A DNA stretch of 64,000 nucleotides, taken from assembly GCA_034359265.1 (NCBI GenBank), contig CP136896.1, forward strand, positions 36,260,001 to 36,324,000, given 5' to 3'. Source of the stretch: Canna indica (taxonomy: Eukaryota > Streptophyta > Magnoliopsida > Zingiberales > Cannaceae). The notes under the pieces were generated by a model. It searched no databases. It saw only the letters and a list, made by a program, of their open reading frames with translations, and was not told where the DNA came from. Positions 22,594 to 35,342 of the stretch are shown here, piece by piece (positions within the stretch are counted from its first letter, which is position 1; the number at the start of each line of letters is the position of its first letter). A program made the translations under genes and the position numbers.

Positions 22594-25500
22594 CATTAGT
22601 CTGTCAAAAATAACTCGATTAACAACTTCTCCCATCACAGTGAATGTTCTGGAGTCGCTCGGGACTCAGATTACAGGGCGTTTCGAGCCGATACCCCGAA
22701 GTTCAATCAGTCTGCTTCGTTCAAGATTCTATTCGAAAAATAGTGCAATTCTGTGCATTAGTCTGTCCAGAATAACTCGATTAACAACTTCTCCCATCGC
22801 AGTGAATGTTCTGGAGTCGCTCGGTACTCAGATTACTGGGCGATTCAAGCCGATACCCCGAAGTTCAATCAGTCGGCTTCGTTCAAAATCAATTCGAAAA
22901 ATCATGCAATTATGTGCATTAGTCTGTCAAAAATAACTCGATTAACAACTTCTCCCATCGCAGTGAATGTTCTGGAGTCGCTCGGTACTCAGATTACTGG
23001 GCGTTTCGAGCTGATACCCCGAAGTTCAATCAGTCGACATCGTTCAAGATCTATTCGAAAAATCATGCAATTCTTTGCATTAGTCTGTCAAAAATAACTC
23101 GATTAACAACTTCTCCCATCACAGTGAATGTTCTGGAGTCGCTCGGGACTCAAATTACAGGGCCTTTCGAGCCGATACCCCGAAGTTCAATCAGTCTGCT
23201 TCGTTCAATATTCTATTCAAAAATTAGTGCAATTCAGTGCATTAGTCTGTCAAGAATAACTCGATTAACAACTTCTCCCATCGCAGTGAATGTTCTGGAG
23301 TCGCTCGGTACTCAGATTACTGGGCGTTTCGAGCCGATACCCCGAAGTTCAATCAGTCGGCTTCGTTCAAAATCAATTCGAAAAATCGGGCAATTCTTTG
23401 CATTAGTCTGTCAAAAATAACTCGATTAACAACTTCTCCCATCACAGTGAATGTTCTGGAGTCGCTCGGTACTCAGATTACTGGGCATTTCGAGCTGATA
23501 CCCCGAAGTTCAATCAGTCGGCATCGTTCAAGATCTATTAGAAAAATCATGCAATTCTTTGCATTAGTCTGTCAAAAATAACTCGATTAACAACTTCTCC
23601 CATCACAGTGAATGTTCTGGAGTCGCTCGGGATTCAGATTACAGGGCGTTTCGAGCCGATACCCCGAAGTTCAATCAGTCTGCTTCGTTCAAGATTCTAT
23701 TCGAAAAATAGTGCAATTCTGTGCATTAGTCTGTCCAGAATAACTCGATTAACAACTTCTCCCATCGCAGTGAATGTTCTGGAGTCGCTCGGTACTCAGA
23801 TTACAGGGCGTTTCAAGCCGATACCCCGAAGTTCAATCAGTCGGCTTCGTTCAAAATCAATTCGAAAAATCATGCAATTATGTGCATTAGTCTGTCAAAA
23901 ATAACTCGATTAACAACTTCTCCCATCACAGTGAATGTTCTGGAGTCGCTCGGGACTCAAATTACAGGGCCTTTCGAGCCGATACCCCGAAGTTCAATCA
24001 GTCTGCTTCGTTCAATATTCTATTCAAAAATTAGTGCAATTCTGTGCATTAGTTTGTCAAGAATAACTCGATTAACAACTTCTCCCATCGCAGTGAATAT
24101 TCTGGAGTCGCTCGGTACTCAGATTACTGGGCGTTTCGAGCCGATACCCCGAAGTTCAGTCAGTCGGCTTCGTTCAAAATCAATTCGAAAAATCGGGCAA
24201 TTCTTTGCATTAGTCTGTCAAAAATAACTCGATTAACAACTTCTCCCATCACAGTGAATGTTCTGGAGTCGCTCGGTACTCAGATTACTGGGCATTTCGA
24301 GCTGATACCCCGAAGTTCAATCAGTCGGCATCGTTCAAGATCTATTAGAAAAATCATGCAATTCTTTGCATTAGTCTGTCAAAAATAACTCGATTAACAA
24401 CTTCTCCCATCACAGTGAATGTTCTGGAGTCGCTCGGGACTCAGATTACAGGGCGTTTCGAGCCGATACCCCGAAGTTCAATCAGTCTGCTTCGTTCAAG
24501 ATTCTATTCGAAAAATAGTGCAATTCTGTGCATTAGTCTGTCCAGAATAACTCGATTAACAACTTCTCCCATCGCAGTGAATGTTCTGGAGTCGCTCGGT
24601 ACTCAGATTACAGGGCGTTTCAAGCCGATACCCCGAAGTTCAATCAGTCGGCTTCGTTCAAAATCAATTCGAAAAATCATTCAATTATGTGCATTAGTCT
24701 GTCAAAAATAACTCGATTAACAACTTCTCCCATCACAGTGAATGTTCTGGAGTCGCTCGGGACTCAAATTACAGGGCCTTTCGAGCCGATACCCCGAAGT
24801 TCAATCAGTCTGCTTCGTTCAATATTCTATTCAAAAATTAGTGCAATTCTGTGCATTAGTTTGTCAAGAATAACTCGATTAACAACTTCTCCCATCGCAG
24901 TGAATATTCTGGAGTCGCTCGGTACTCAGATTACTGGGCGTTTCGAGCCGATACCCCGAAGTTCAGTCAGTCGGCTTCGTTCAAAATCAATTCGAAAAAT
25001 CGGGCAATTCTTTGCATTAGTCTGTCAAAAATAACTCGATTAACAACTTCTCCCATCACAGTGAATGTTCTGGAGTCGCTCGGTACTCAGATTACTGGGC
25101 ATTTCGAGCTGATACCCCGAAGTTCAATCAGTCGGCATCGTTCAAGATCTATTAGAAAAATCATGCAATTCTTTGCATTAGTCTGTCAAAAATAACTCGA
25201 TTAACAACTTCTCCCATCACAGTGAATGTTCTGGAGTCGCTCGGGACTCAGATTACAGGGCGTTTCGAGCCGATACCCCGAAGTTCAATCAGTCTGCTTC
25301 GTTCAAGATTCTATTCGAAAAATAGTGCAATTCTGTGCATTAGTCTGTCCAGAATAACTCGATTAACAAATTCTCCCATCGCAGTGAATGTTCTGGAGTC
25401 GCTCGGTACTCAGATTACTGGGCGTTTCAAGCCGATACCCCGAAGTTCAATCAGTCGGCTTCGTTCAAAATCAATTCGAAAAATCATGCAATTATGTGCA

Positions 25501-25982
25501 TTAGTCTGTCAAAAATAACTCGATTAACAACTTCTCCCATCACAGTGAATGTTCTGGAGTCGCTCGGGACTCAAATTACAGGGCCTTTCGAGCCGATACC
25601 CCGAAGTTCAATCAGTCTGCTTCGTTCAATATTCTATTCAAAAATTAGTGCAATTCTGTGCATTAGTCTGTCAAGAATAACTCGATTAACAACTTCTCCC
25701 ATCGCAGTGAATGTTCTGGAGTCACTCGGTACTCAGATTACTGGGGGTTTCGAGCCGATACCCCGAAGTTCAATCAGTCGGCTTCGTTCAAAATCAATTC
25801 GAAAAATCGGGCAATTCTTTGCATTAGTCTGTCAAAAATAACTCGATTAACAACTTCTCCCATCACAGTGAATGTTCTGGAGTCGCTCGGTACTCAGATT
25901 ACTGGGCATTTCGAGCTGATACCCCGAAGTTCAATCAGTCGGCATCGTTCAAGATCTATTAGAAAAATCATGCAATTCTTTG
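22594..25982. repeat. 6-mer (968 bp) plus three 5-mers (807 bp)
   Basis: Units start at 22,594, 23,562, 24,369 and 25,176. The first part (22.6 to about 24.4 kb) is a copy of 16.8-18.6 kb at +5,809 bp, including the rare c' with GAATATTCTGG and GTTCAGTCAG. That rare c' is present twice (about 24,097 and 24,904), so one 5-mer was duplicated after or during the copy. Confidence 0.88.
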
Positions 25983-28900
25983 CATTAGTCTGTCAAAAAT
26001 AACTCGATTAACAACTTCTCCCATCACACTGAATGTTCTGGAGTCGCTCGGGACTCAGATTACAGGGCGTTTCGAGCCGATACCCCGAAGTTCAATCAGT
26101 CTGCTTCGTTCAAGATTCTATTCGAAAAATAGTGCAATTCTGTGCATTAGTCTGTCCAGAATAACTCGATTAACAACTTCTCCCATCGCAGTGAATGTTC
26201 TGGAGTCGCTCGGTACTCAGATTACTGGGCATTTCAAGCCGATACCCCGAAGTTCAATCAGTCGGCTTCGTTCAAAATCAATTCGAAAAATCATGCAATT
26301 ATGTGCATTAGTCTGTCAAAAATAACTCGATTAACAACTTCTCCCATCGCAGTGAATGTTCTGGAGTCGCTCTGTACTCAGATTACTGGGCGTTTCGAGC
26401 TGATACCCCGAAGTTCAATCAGTCGACATCGTTCAAGATCTATTCGAAAAATCATGCAATTCTTTGCATTAGTCTGTCAAAAATAACTCGATTAACAACT
26501 TCTCCCATCACAGTGAATGTTCTGGAGTCGCTCGGGACTCAAATTACAGGGCGTTTCGAGCCGATACCCCGAAGTTCAATCAGTCGGCTTCGTTCAAAAT
26601 CAATTCGAAAAATCGGGCAATTCTTTGCATTAGTCTGTCAAAAATAACTCGATTAACAACTTCTCCCATCACAGTGAATGTTCTGGAGTCGCTCGGTACT
26701 CAGATTACTGGATATTTCGAGCTGATACCCCGAAGTTCAATCAGTCGGCATCGTTCAAGATCTATTAGAAAAATCATGCAATTCTTTGCATTAGTCTGTC
26801 AAAAATAACTCGATTAACAACTTCTCCCATCACAGTGAATGTTCTGGAGTCGCTCGGGACTCAGATTACAGGGCGTTTCGAGCCGATACCCCGAAGTTCA
26901 ATCAGTCTGCTTCGTTCAAGATTCTATTCGAAAAATAGTGCAATTCTGTGCATTAGTCTGTCCAGAATAACTCGATTAACAACTTCTCCCATCGCAGTGA
27001 ATGTTCTGGAGTCGCTCGGTACTCAGATTACTGGGCGATTCAAGCCGATACCCCGAAGTTCAATCAGTCGGCTTCGTTCAAAATCAATTCGAAAAATCAT
27101 GCAATTATGTGCATTAGTCTGTCAAAAATAACTCGATTAACAACTTCTCCCATCGCAGTGAATGTTCTGGAGTCGCTCGGTACTCAGATTACTGGGCGTT
27201 TCGAGCTGATACCCCGAAGTTCAATCAGTCGACATCGTTCAAGATCTATTCGAAAAATCATGCAATTCTTTGCATTAGTCTGTCAAAAATAACTCGATTA
27301 ACAACTTCTCCCATCACAGTGAATGTTCTGGAGTCGCTCGGGACTCAAATTACAGGGCCTTTCGAGCCGATACCCCGAAGTTCAATCAGTCTGCTTCGTT
27401 CAATATTCTATTCAAAAATTAGTGCAATTCAGTGCATTAGTCTGTCAAGAATAACTCGATTAACAACTTCTCCCATCGCAGTGAATGTTCTGGAGTCGCT
27501 CGGTACTCAGATTACTGGGCGTTTCGAGCCGATACCCCGAAGTTCAATCAGTCGGCTTCGTTCAAAATCAATTCGAAAAATCGGGCAATTCTTTGCATTA
27601 GTCTGTCAAAAATAACTCGATTAACAACTTCTCCCATCACAGTGAATGTTCTGGAGTCGCTCGGTACTCAGATTACTGGGCATTTCGAGCTGATACCCCG
27701 AAGTTCAATCAGTCGGCATCGTTCAAGATCTATTAGAAAAATCATGCAATTCTTTGCATTAGTCTGTCAAAAATAACTCGATTAACAACTTCTCCCATCA
27801 CAGTGAATGTTCTGGAGTCGCTCGGGATTCAGATTACAGGGCGTTTCGAGCCGATACCCCGAAGTTCAATCAGTCTGCTTCGTTCAAGATTCTATTCGAA
27901 AAATAGTGCAATTCTGTGCATTAGTCTGTCCAGAATAACTCGATTAACAACTTCTCCCATCGCAGTGAATGTTCTGGAGTCGCTCGGTACTCAGATTACA
28001 GGGCGTTTCAAGCCGATACCCCGAAGTTCAATCAGTCGGCTTCGTTCAAAATCAATTCGAAAAATCATGCAATTATGTGCATTAGTCTGTCAAAAATAAC
28101 TCGATTAACAACTTCTCCCATCACAGTGAATGTTCTGGAGTCGCTCGGGACTCAAATTACAGGGCCTTTCGAGCCGATACCCCGAAGTTCAATCAGTCTG
28201 CTTCGTTCAATATTCTATTCAAAAATTAGTGCAATTCTGTGCATTAGTTTGTCAAGAATAACTCGATTAACAACTTCTCCCATCGCAGTGAATATTCTGG
28301 AGTCGCTCGGTACTCAGATTACTGGGCGTTTCGAGCCGATACCCCGAAGTTCAGTCAGTCGGCTTCGTTCAAAATCAATTCGAAAAATCGGGCAATTCTT
28401 TGCATTAGTCTGTCAAAAATAACTCGATTAACAACTTCTCCCATCACAGTGAATGTTCTGGAGTCGCTCGGTACTCAGATTACTGGGCATTTCGAGCTGA
28501 TACCCCGAAGTTCAATCAGTCGGCATCGTTCAAGATCTATTAGAAAAATCATGCAATTCTTTGCATTAGTCTGTCAAAAATAACTCGATTAACAATTTCT
28601 CCCATCACAGTGAATGTTCTGGAGTCGCTCGGGACTCAGATTACAGGGCGTTTCGAGCCGATACCCCGAAGTTCAATCAGTCTGCTTCGTTCAAGATTCT
28701 ATTCGAAAAATAGTGCAATTCTGTGCATTAGTCTGTCCAGAATAACTCGATTAACAACTTCTCCCATCGCAGTGAATGTTCTGGAGTCGCTCGGTACTCA
28801 GATTACTGGGCGTTTCAAGCCGATACCCCGAAGTTCAATCAGTCGGCTTCGTTCAAAATCAATTCGAAAAATCATGCAATTATGTGCATTAGTCTGTCAA

Positions 28901-29370
28901 AAATAACTCGATTAACAACTTCTCCCATCACAGTGAATGTTCTGGAGTCGCTCGGGACTCAAATTACAGGGCCTTTCGAGCCGATACCCCGAAGTTCAAT
29001 CAGTCTGCTTCGTTCAATATTCTATTCAAAAATTAGTGCAATTCTGTGCATTAGTTTGTCAAGAATAACTCGATTAACAACTTCTCCCATCGCAGTGAAT
29101 ATTCTGGAGTCGCTCGGTACTCAGATTACTGGGCGTTTCGAGCCGATACCCCGAAGTTCAGTCAGTCGGCTTCGTTCAAAATCAATTCGAAAAATCGGGC
29201 AATTCTTTGCATTAGTCTGTCAAAAATAACTCGATTAACAACTTCTCCCATCACAGTGAATGTTCTGGAGTCGCTCGGTACTCAGATTACTGGGCATTTC
29301 GAGCTGATACCCCGAAGTTCAATCAGTCGGCATCGTTCAAGATCTATTAGAAAAATCATGCAATTCTTTG
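25983..29370. repeat. 806-bp unit, 968-bp unit and two 807-bp units; +4,195-bp copy
   Basis: Units start at 25,983, 26,789, 27,757 and 28,564. From about 26.3 kb this repeats 22.1-25 kb at +4,195 bp (26 monomers), including GCTCTGTACTC, the b/c' hybrid and both GAATATTCTGG c' monomers. The e at 25,983 carries ATCACACTGAATG, shared with 20,981, 32,438 and 37,441. Confidence 0.88.
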
Positions 29371-30016
29371 CATTAGTCTGTCAAAAATAACTCGATTAAC
29401 AACTTCTCCCATCACAGTGAATGTTCTGGAGTCGCTCGGGACTCAGATTACAGGGCGTTTCGAGCCGATACCCCGAAGTTCAATCAGTCTGCTTCGTTCA
29501 AGATTCTATTCGAAAAATAGTGCAATTCTGTGCATTAGTCTGTCCAGAATAACTCGATTAACAACTTCTCCCATCGCAGTGAATGTTCTGGAGTCGCTCG
29601 GTACTCAGATTACTGGGCGTTTCAAGCCGATACCCCGAAGTTCAATCAGTCGGCTTCGTTCAAAATCAATTCGAAAAATCATGCAATTATGTGCATTAGT
29701 CTGTCAAAAATAACTCGATTAACAACTTCTCCCATCACAGTGAATGTTCTGGAGTCGCTCGGGACTCAAATTACAGGGCCTTTCGAGCCGATACCCCGAA
29801 GTTCAATCAGTCTGCTTCGTTCAATATTCTATTAAAAAATTAGTGCAATTCTGTGCATTAGTCTGTCAAGAATAACTCGATTAACAACTTCTCCCATCGC
29901 AGTGAATGTTCTGGAGTCGCTCGGTACTCAGATTACTGGGGGTTTCGAGCCGATACCCCGAAGTTCAATCAGTCGGCTTCGTTCAAAATCAATTCGAAAA
30001 ATCGGGCAATTCTTTG
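29371..30016. repeat. 4-mer HOR unit, 646 bp (e-c-b-c'; d lost)
   Basis: The following e begins directly after c', so the usual d is missing. The b monomer has TATTAAAAAATTAG and c' has ACTGGGGGTTTCG, exactly the pair seen at 18.9-19.2 kb. That suggests this stretch was copied from the earlier 807-bp block with loss of one monomer. Confidence 0.86.
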
Positions 30017-32437
30017 CATTAGTCTGTCAAAAATAACTCGATTAACAACTTCTCCCATCACAGTGAATGTTCTGGAGTCGCTCGGGACTCAGATTACAGG
30101 GCGTTTCGAGCCGATACCCCGAAGTTCAATCAGTCTGCTTCGTTCAAGATTCTATTCGAAAAATAGTGCAATTCTGTGCATTAGTCTGTCCAGAATAACT
30201 CGATTAACAACTTCTCCCATCGCAGTGAATGTTCTGGAGTCGCTCGGTACTCAGATTACTGGGCGTTTCAAGCCGATACCCCGAAGTTCAATCAGTCGGC
30301 TTCGTTCAAAATCAATTCGAAAAATCATGCAATTATGTGCATTAGTCTGTCAAAAATAACTCGATTAACAACTTCTCCCATCACAGAGAATGTTCTGGAG
30401 TCGCTCGGGACTCAAATTACAGGGCCTTTCGAGCCGATACCCCGAAGTTCAATCAGTCTGCTTCGTTCAATATTCTATTCAAAAATTAGTGCAATTCTGT
30501 GCATTAGTCTGTCAAGAATAACTCGATTAACAACTTCTCCCATCGCAGTGAATGTTCTGGAGTCGCTCGGTACTCAGATTACTGGGGGTTTCGAGCCGAT
30601 ACCCCGAAGTTCAATCAGTCGGCTTCGTTCAAAATCAATTCGAAAAATCGGGCAATTCTTTGCATTAGTCTGTCAAAAATAACTCGATTAACAACTTCTC
30701 CCATCACAGTGAATGTTCTGGAGTCGCTCGGTACTCAGATTACTGGGCATTTCGAGCTGATACCCCGAAGTTCAATCAGTCGGCATCGTTCAAGATCTAT
30801 TAGAAAAATCATGCAATTCTTTGCATTAGTCTGTCAAAAATAACTCGATTAACAACTTCTCCCATCACAGTGAATGTTCTGGAGTCGCTCGGGACTCAGA
30901 TTACAGGGCGTTTCGAGCCGATACCCCGAAGTTCAATCAGTCTGCTTCGTTCAAGATTCTATTCGAAAAATAGTGCAATTCTGTGCATTAGTCTGTCCAG
31001 AATAACTCGATTAACAACTTCTCCCATCGCAGTGAATGTTCTGGAGTCGCTCGGTACTCAGATTACTGGGCGTTTCAAGCCGATACCCCGAAGTTCAATC
31101 AGTCGGCTTCGTTCAAAATCAATTCGAAAAATCATGCAATTATGTGCATTAGTCTGTCAAAAATAACTCGATTAACAACTTCTCCCATCACAGTGAATGT
31201 TCTGGAGTCGCTCGGGACTCAAATTACAGGGCCTTTCGAGCCGATACCCCGAAGTTCAATCAGTCTGCTTCGTTTAATATTCTATTCAAAAATTAGTGCA
31301 ATTCTGTGCATTAGTCTGTCAAGAATAACTCGATTAACAACTTCTCCCATCGCAGTGAATGTTCTGGAGTCGCTCGGTACTCAGATTACTGGGGGTTTCG
31401 AGCCGATACCCCGAAGTTCAATCAGTCGGCTTCGTTCAAAATCAATTCGAAAAATCGGGCAATTCTTTGCATTAGTCTGTCAAAAATAACTCGATTAACA
31501 ACTTCTCCCATCACAGTGAATGTTCTGGAGTCGCTCGGTACTCAGATTACTGGGCATTTCGAGCTGATACCCCGAAGTTCAATCAGTCGGCATCGTTCAA
31601 GATCTATTAGAAAAATCATGCAATTCTTTGCATTAGTCTGTCAAAAATAACTCGATTAACAACTTCTCCCATCACAGTGAATGTTCTGGAGTCGCTCGGG
31701 ACTCAGATTACAGGGCGTTTCGAGCCGATACCCCGAAGTTCAATCAGTCTGCTTCGTTCAAGATTCTATTCGAAAAATAGTGCAATTCTGTGCATTAGTC
31801 TGTCCAGAATAACTCGATTAACAACTTCTCCCATCGCAGTGAATGTTCTGGAGTCGCTCGGTACTCAGATTACTGGGCGTTTCAAGCCGATACCCCGAAG
31901 TTCAATCAGTCGGCTTCGTTCAAAATCAATTCGAAAAATCATGCAATTATGTGCATTAGTCTGTCAAAAATAACTCGATTAACAACTTCTCCCATCACAG
32001 TGAATGTTCTGGAGTCGCTCGGGACTCAAATTACAGGGCCTTTCGAGCCGATACCCCGAAGTTCAATCAGTCTGCTTCGTTCAATATTCTATTCAAAAAT
32101 TAGTGCAATTCTGTGCATTAGTCTGTCAAGAATAACTCGATTAACAACTTCTCCCATCGCAGTGAATGTTCTGGAGTCGCTCGGTACTCAGATTACTGGG
32201 GGTTTCGAGCCGATACCCCGAAGTTCAATCAGTCGGCTTCGTTCAAAATCAATTCGAAAAATCGGGCAATTCTTTGCATTAGTCTGTCAAAAATAACTCG
32301 ATTAACAACTTCTCCCATCACAGTGAATGTTCTGGGGTCGCTCGGTACTCAGATTACTGGGCATTTCGAGCTGATACCCCGAAGTTCAATCAGTCGGCAT
32401 CGTTCAAGATCTATTAGAAAAATCATGCAATTCTTTG
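30017..32437. repeat. Three tandem 5-mer HOR units, 807 bp each
   Basis: Units start at 30,017, 30,824 and 31,631, order e-c-b-c'-d, all with the ACTGGGGGTTTCG type of c'. Private changes include ATCACAGAGAATG near 30,387 and TTCGTTTAATATT near 31,274. The final d has TTCTGGGGTCG at 32,331, a marker repeated 5,003 bp downstream. Confidence 0.9.
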
Positions 32438-34374
32438 CATTAGTCTGTCAAAAATAACTCGATTAACAACTTCTCCCATCACACTGAATGTTCTGGAGTC
32501 GCTCGGGACTCAGATTACAGGGCGTTTCGAGCCGATACCCCGAAGTTCAATCAGTCTGCTTCGTTCAAGATTCTATTCGAAAAATAGTGCAATTCTGTGC
32601 ATTAGTCTGTCCAGAATAACTCGATTAACAACTTCTCCCATCGCAGTGAATGTTCTGGAGTCGCTCGGTACTCAGATTACTGGGCATTTCAAGCCGATAC
32701 CCCGAAGTTCAATCAGTCGGCTTCGTTCAAAATCAATTCGAAAAATCATGCAATTATGTGCATTAGTCTGTCAAAAATAACTCGATTAACAACTTCTCCC
32801 ATCGCAGTGAATGTTCTGGAGTCGCTCTGTACTCAGATTACTGGGCGTTTCGAGCTGATACCCCGAAGTTCAATCAGTCGACATCGTTCAAGATCTATTC
32901 GAAAAATCATGCAATTCTTTGCATTAGTCTGTCAAAAATAACTCGATTAACAACTTCTCCCATCACAGTGAATGTTCTGGAGTCGCTCGGGACTCAAATT
33001 ACAGGGCGTTTCGAGCCGATACCCCGAAGTTCAATCAGTCTGCTTCGTTCAAGATTCTATTCGAAAAATTAGTGCAATTCTGTGCATTAGTCTGTCAAGA
33101 ATAACTCGATTAACAACTTCTCCCATCGCAGTGAATGTTCTGGAGTCGCTCGGTACTCAGATTACTGGGCGTTTCGAGCCGATACCCCGAAGTTCAATCA
33201 GTCGGCTTCGTTCAAAATCAATTCGAAAAATCATGCAATTATGTGCATTAGTCTGTCAAAAATAACTCGATTAACAACTTCTCCCATCGCAGTGAATGTT
33301 CTGGAGTCGCTCTGTACTCAGATTACTGGGCGTTTCGAGCTGATACCCCGAAGTTCAATCAGTCGACATCGTTCAAGATCTATTCGAAAAATCATGCAAT
33401 TCTTTGCATTAGTCTGTCAAAAATAACTCGATTAACAACTTCTCCCATCACAGTGAATGTTCTGGAGTCGCTCGGGACTCAAATTACAGGGCGTTTCGAG
33501 CCGATACCCCGAAGTTCAATCAGTCTGCTTCGTTCAATATTCTATTCAAAAATTAGTGCAATTCTGTGCATTAGTCTGTCAAGAATAACTCGATTAACAA
33601 CTTCTCCCATCGCAGTGAATGTTCTGGAGTCGCTCGGTACTCAGATTACTGGGCGTTTCGAGCCGATACCCCGAAGTTCAATCAGTCGGCTTCGTTCAAA
33701 ATCAATTCGAAAAATCATGCAATTATGTGCATTAGTCTGTCAAAAATAACTCGATTAACAACTTCTCCCAACGCAGTGAATGTTCTGGAGTCGCTCTGTA
33801 CTCAGATTACTGGGCGTTTCGAGCTGATACCCCGAAGTTCAATCAGTCGACATCGTTCAAGATCTATTCGAAAAATCATGCAATTCTTTGCATTAGTCTG
33901 TCAAAAATAACTCGATTAACAACTTCTCCCATCACAGTGAATGTTCTGGAGTCGCTCGGGACTCAAATTACAGGGCGTTTCGAGCCGATACCCCGAAGTT
34001 CAATCAGTCTGCTTCGTTCAATATTCTATTCAAAAATTAGTGCAATTCTGTGCATTAGTCTGTCAAGAATAACTCGATTAACAACTTCTCCCATCGCAGT
34101 GAATGTTCTGGAGTCGCTCGGTACTCAGATTACTGGGCGTTTCGAGCCGATACCCCGAAGTTCAATCAGTCGGCTTCGTTCAAAATCAATTCGAAAAATC
34201 GGGCAATTCTTTGCATTAGTCTGTCAAAAATAACTCGATTAACAACTTCTCCCATCACAGTGAATGTTCTGGAGTCGCTCGGTACTCAGATTACTGGGCG
34301 TTTCAAGTTGATACCCCGAAGTTCAATCAGTCGGCATCGTTCAAGATCTATTAGAAAAATAATGCAATTCTTTG
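32438..34374. repeat. 12-mer HOR unit, 1,937 bp
   Basis: Order is e-c-a, then (b/e hybrid)-c-a, b-c-a and b-c'-d. The a monomers carry GCTCTGTACTC. The hybrid at 32,922-33,084 is 163 bp. The c monomers here have GTTTCGAGCCG. The block is repeated almost exactly at +5,003 (37,441-39,377). Confidence 0.88.
32922..33084 (+). repeat. 163-bp hybrid monomer
   Basis: The monomer begins as b (GGGACTCAAATTACAGGG), takes the e-type GATTCTATTCG, then the b-type AATTAGTGC. It has one more base than either parent class. A crossover between misaligned A-tracts or a one-base T insertion would both explain it. It recurs at 37,925-38,087 within the 5,003-bp duplicate. Confidence 0.86.
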
Positions 34375-35342
34375 CATTAGTCTGTCAAAAATAACTCGAT
34401 TAACAACTTCTCCCATCACAGTGAATGTTCTGGAGTCGCTCGGGACTCATATTACAGGGCGTTTCGAGCCGATACCCCGAAGTTCAATCAGTCTGCTTCG
34501 TTCAAGATTCTATTTGAAAAATAGTGCAATTCTGTGCATTAGTCTGTCAAGAATAACTCGATTAACAACTTCTCCCATCGCAGTGAATGTTCTGGAGTCG
34601 CTCGGTACTCAGATTACTGGGCGATTCAAGCCGATACCCCGAAGTTCAATCAGTCGGCTTCGTTCAAAATGAATTCGAAAAATCATGCAATTATGTGCAT
34701 TAGTCTGTCAAAAATAACTCGATTAACAACTTCTCCCATCGCAGTGAATATTCTGGAGTCGCTCGGTACTCAGATTACTGGGCGTTTCGAGCTGATACCC
34801 CGAAGTTCAATCAGTCGACATCGTTCAAGATCTATTCGAAAAATCATGCAATTCTTTACATTAGTCTGTCAAAAATAACTCGATTAACAACTTCTCCCAT
34901 CACAGTGAATGTTCTGGAGTCGCTCGGGACTCAAATTACAGGGCCTTTCGAGCCGATACCCCGAAGTTCAATCAGTCTGCTTCGTTCAGTATTCTATTCA
35001 AAAATTAGTGCAATTTTGTGCATTAGTCTGTCAAGAATAACTCGATTAACAACTTCTCCCATCGCAGTGAATGTTCTGGAGTCGCTCGGTACTCAGATTA
35101 CTGGGCGTTTCGAGCCGATACCCCGAAGTTCAATCAGTCGGCTTCGTTCAAAATCAATTCGAAAAATCGGGCAATTCTTTGCATTAGTCTGTCAAAAATA
35201 ACTCGATTAACAACTTCTCCCATCACAGTGAATGTTCTGGAGTCGCTCGGCACTCAGATTACTGGGCATTTCGAGCTCATACCCCGAAGTTCAATCAGTC
35301 GGCATCTTTCAAGATCTATTAGAAAAATCATGCAATTCTTTG
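34375..35342. repeat. 6-mer HOR unit, 968 bp
   Basis: Order is e-c-a-b-c'-d with many private variants: CATATTACAG and CTATTTGAAAAATAG in e, AAAATGAATTCG in c, GAATATTCTGG and CTTTACATTAG in a, TTCAGTATTC in b, and CGGCACTCAG with GAGCTCATACC and CATCTTTCAAG in d. All are repeated at +5,003. Confidence 0.9.
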
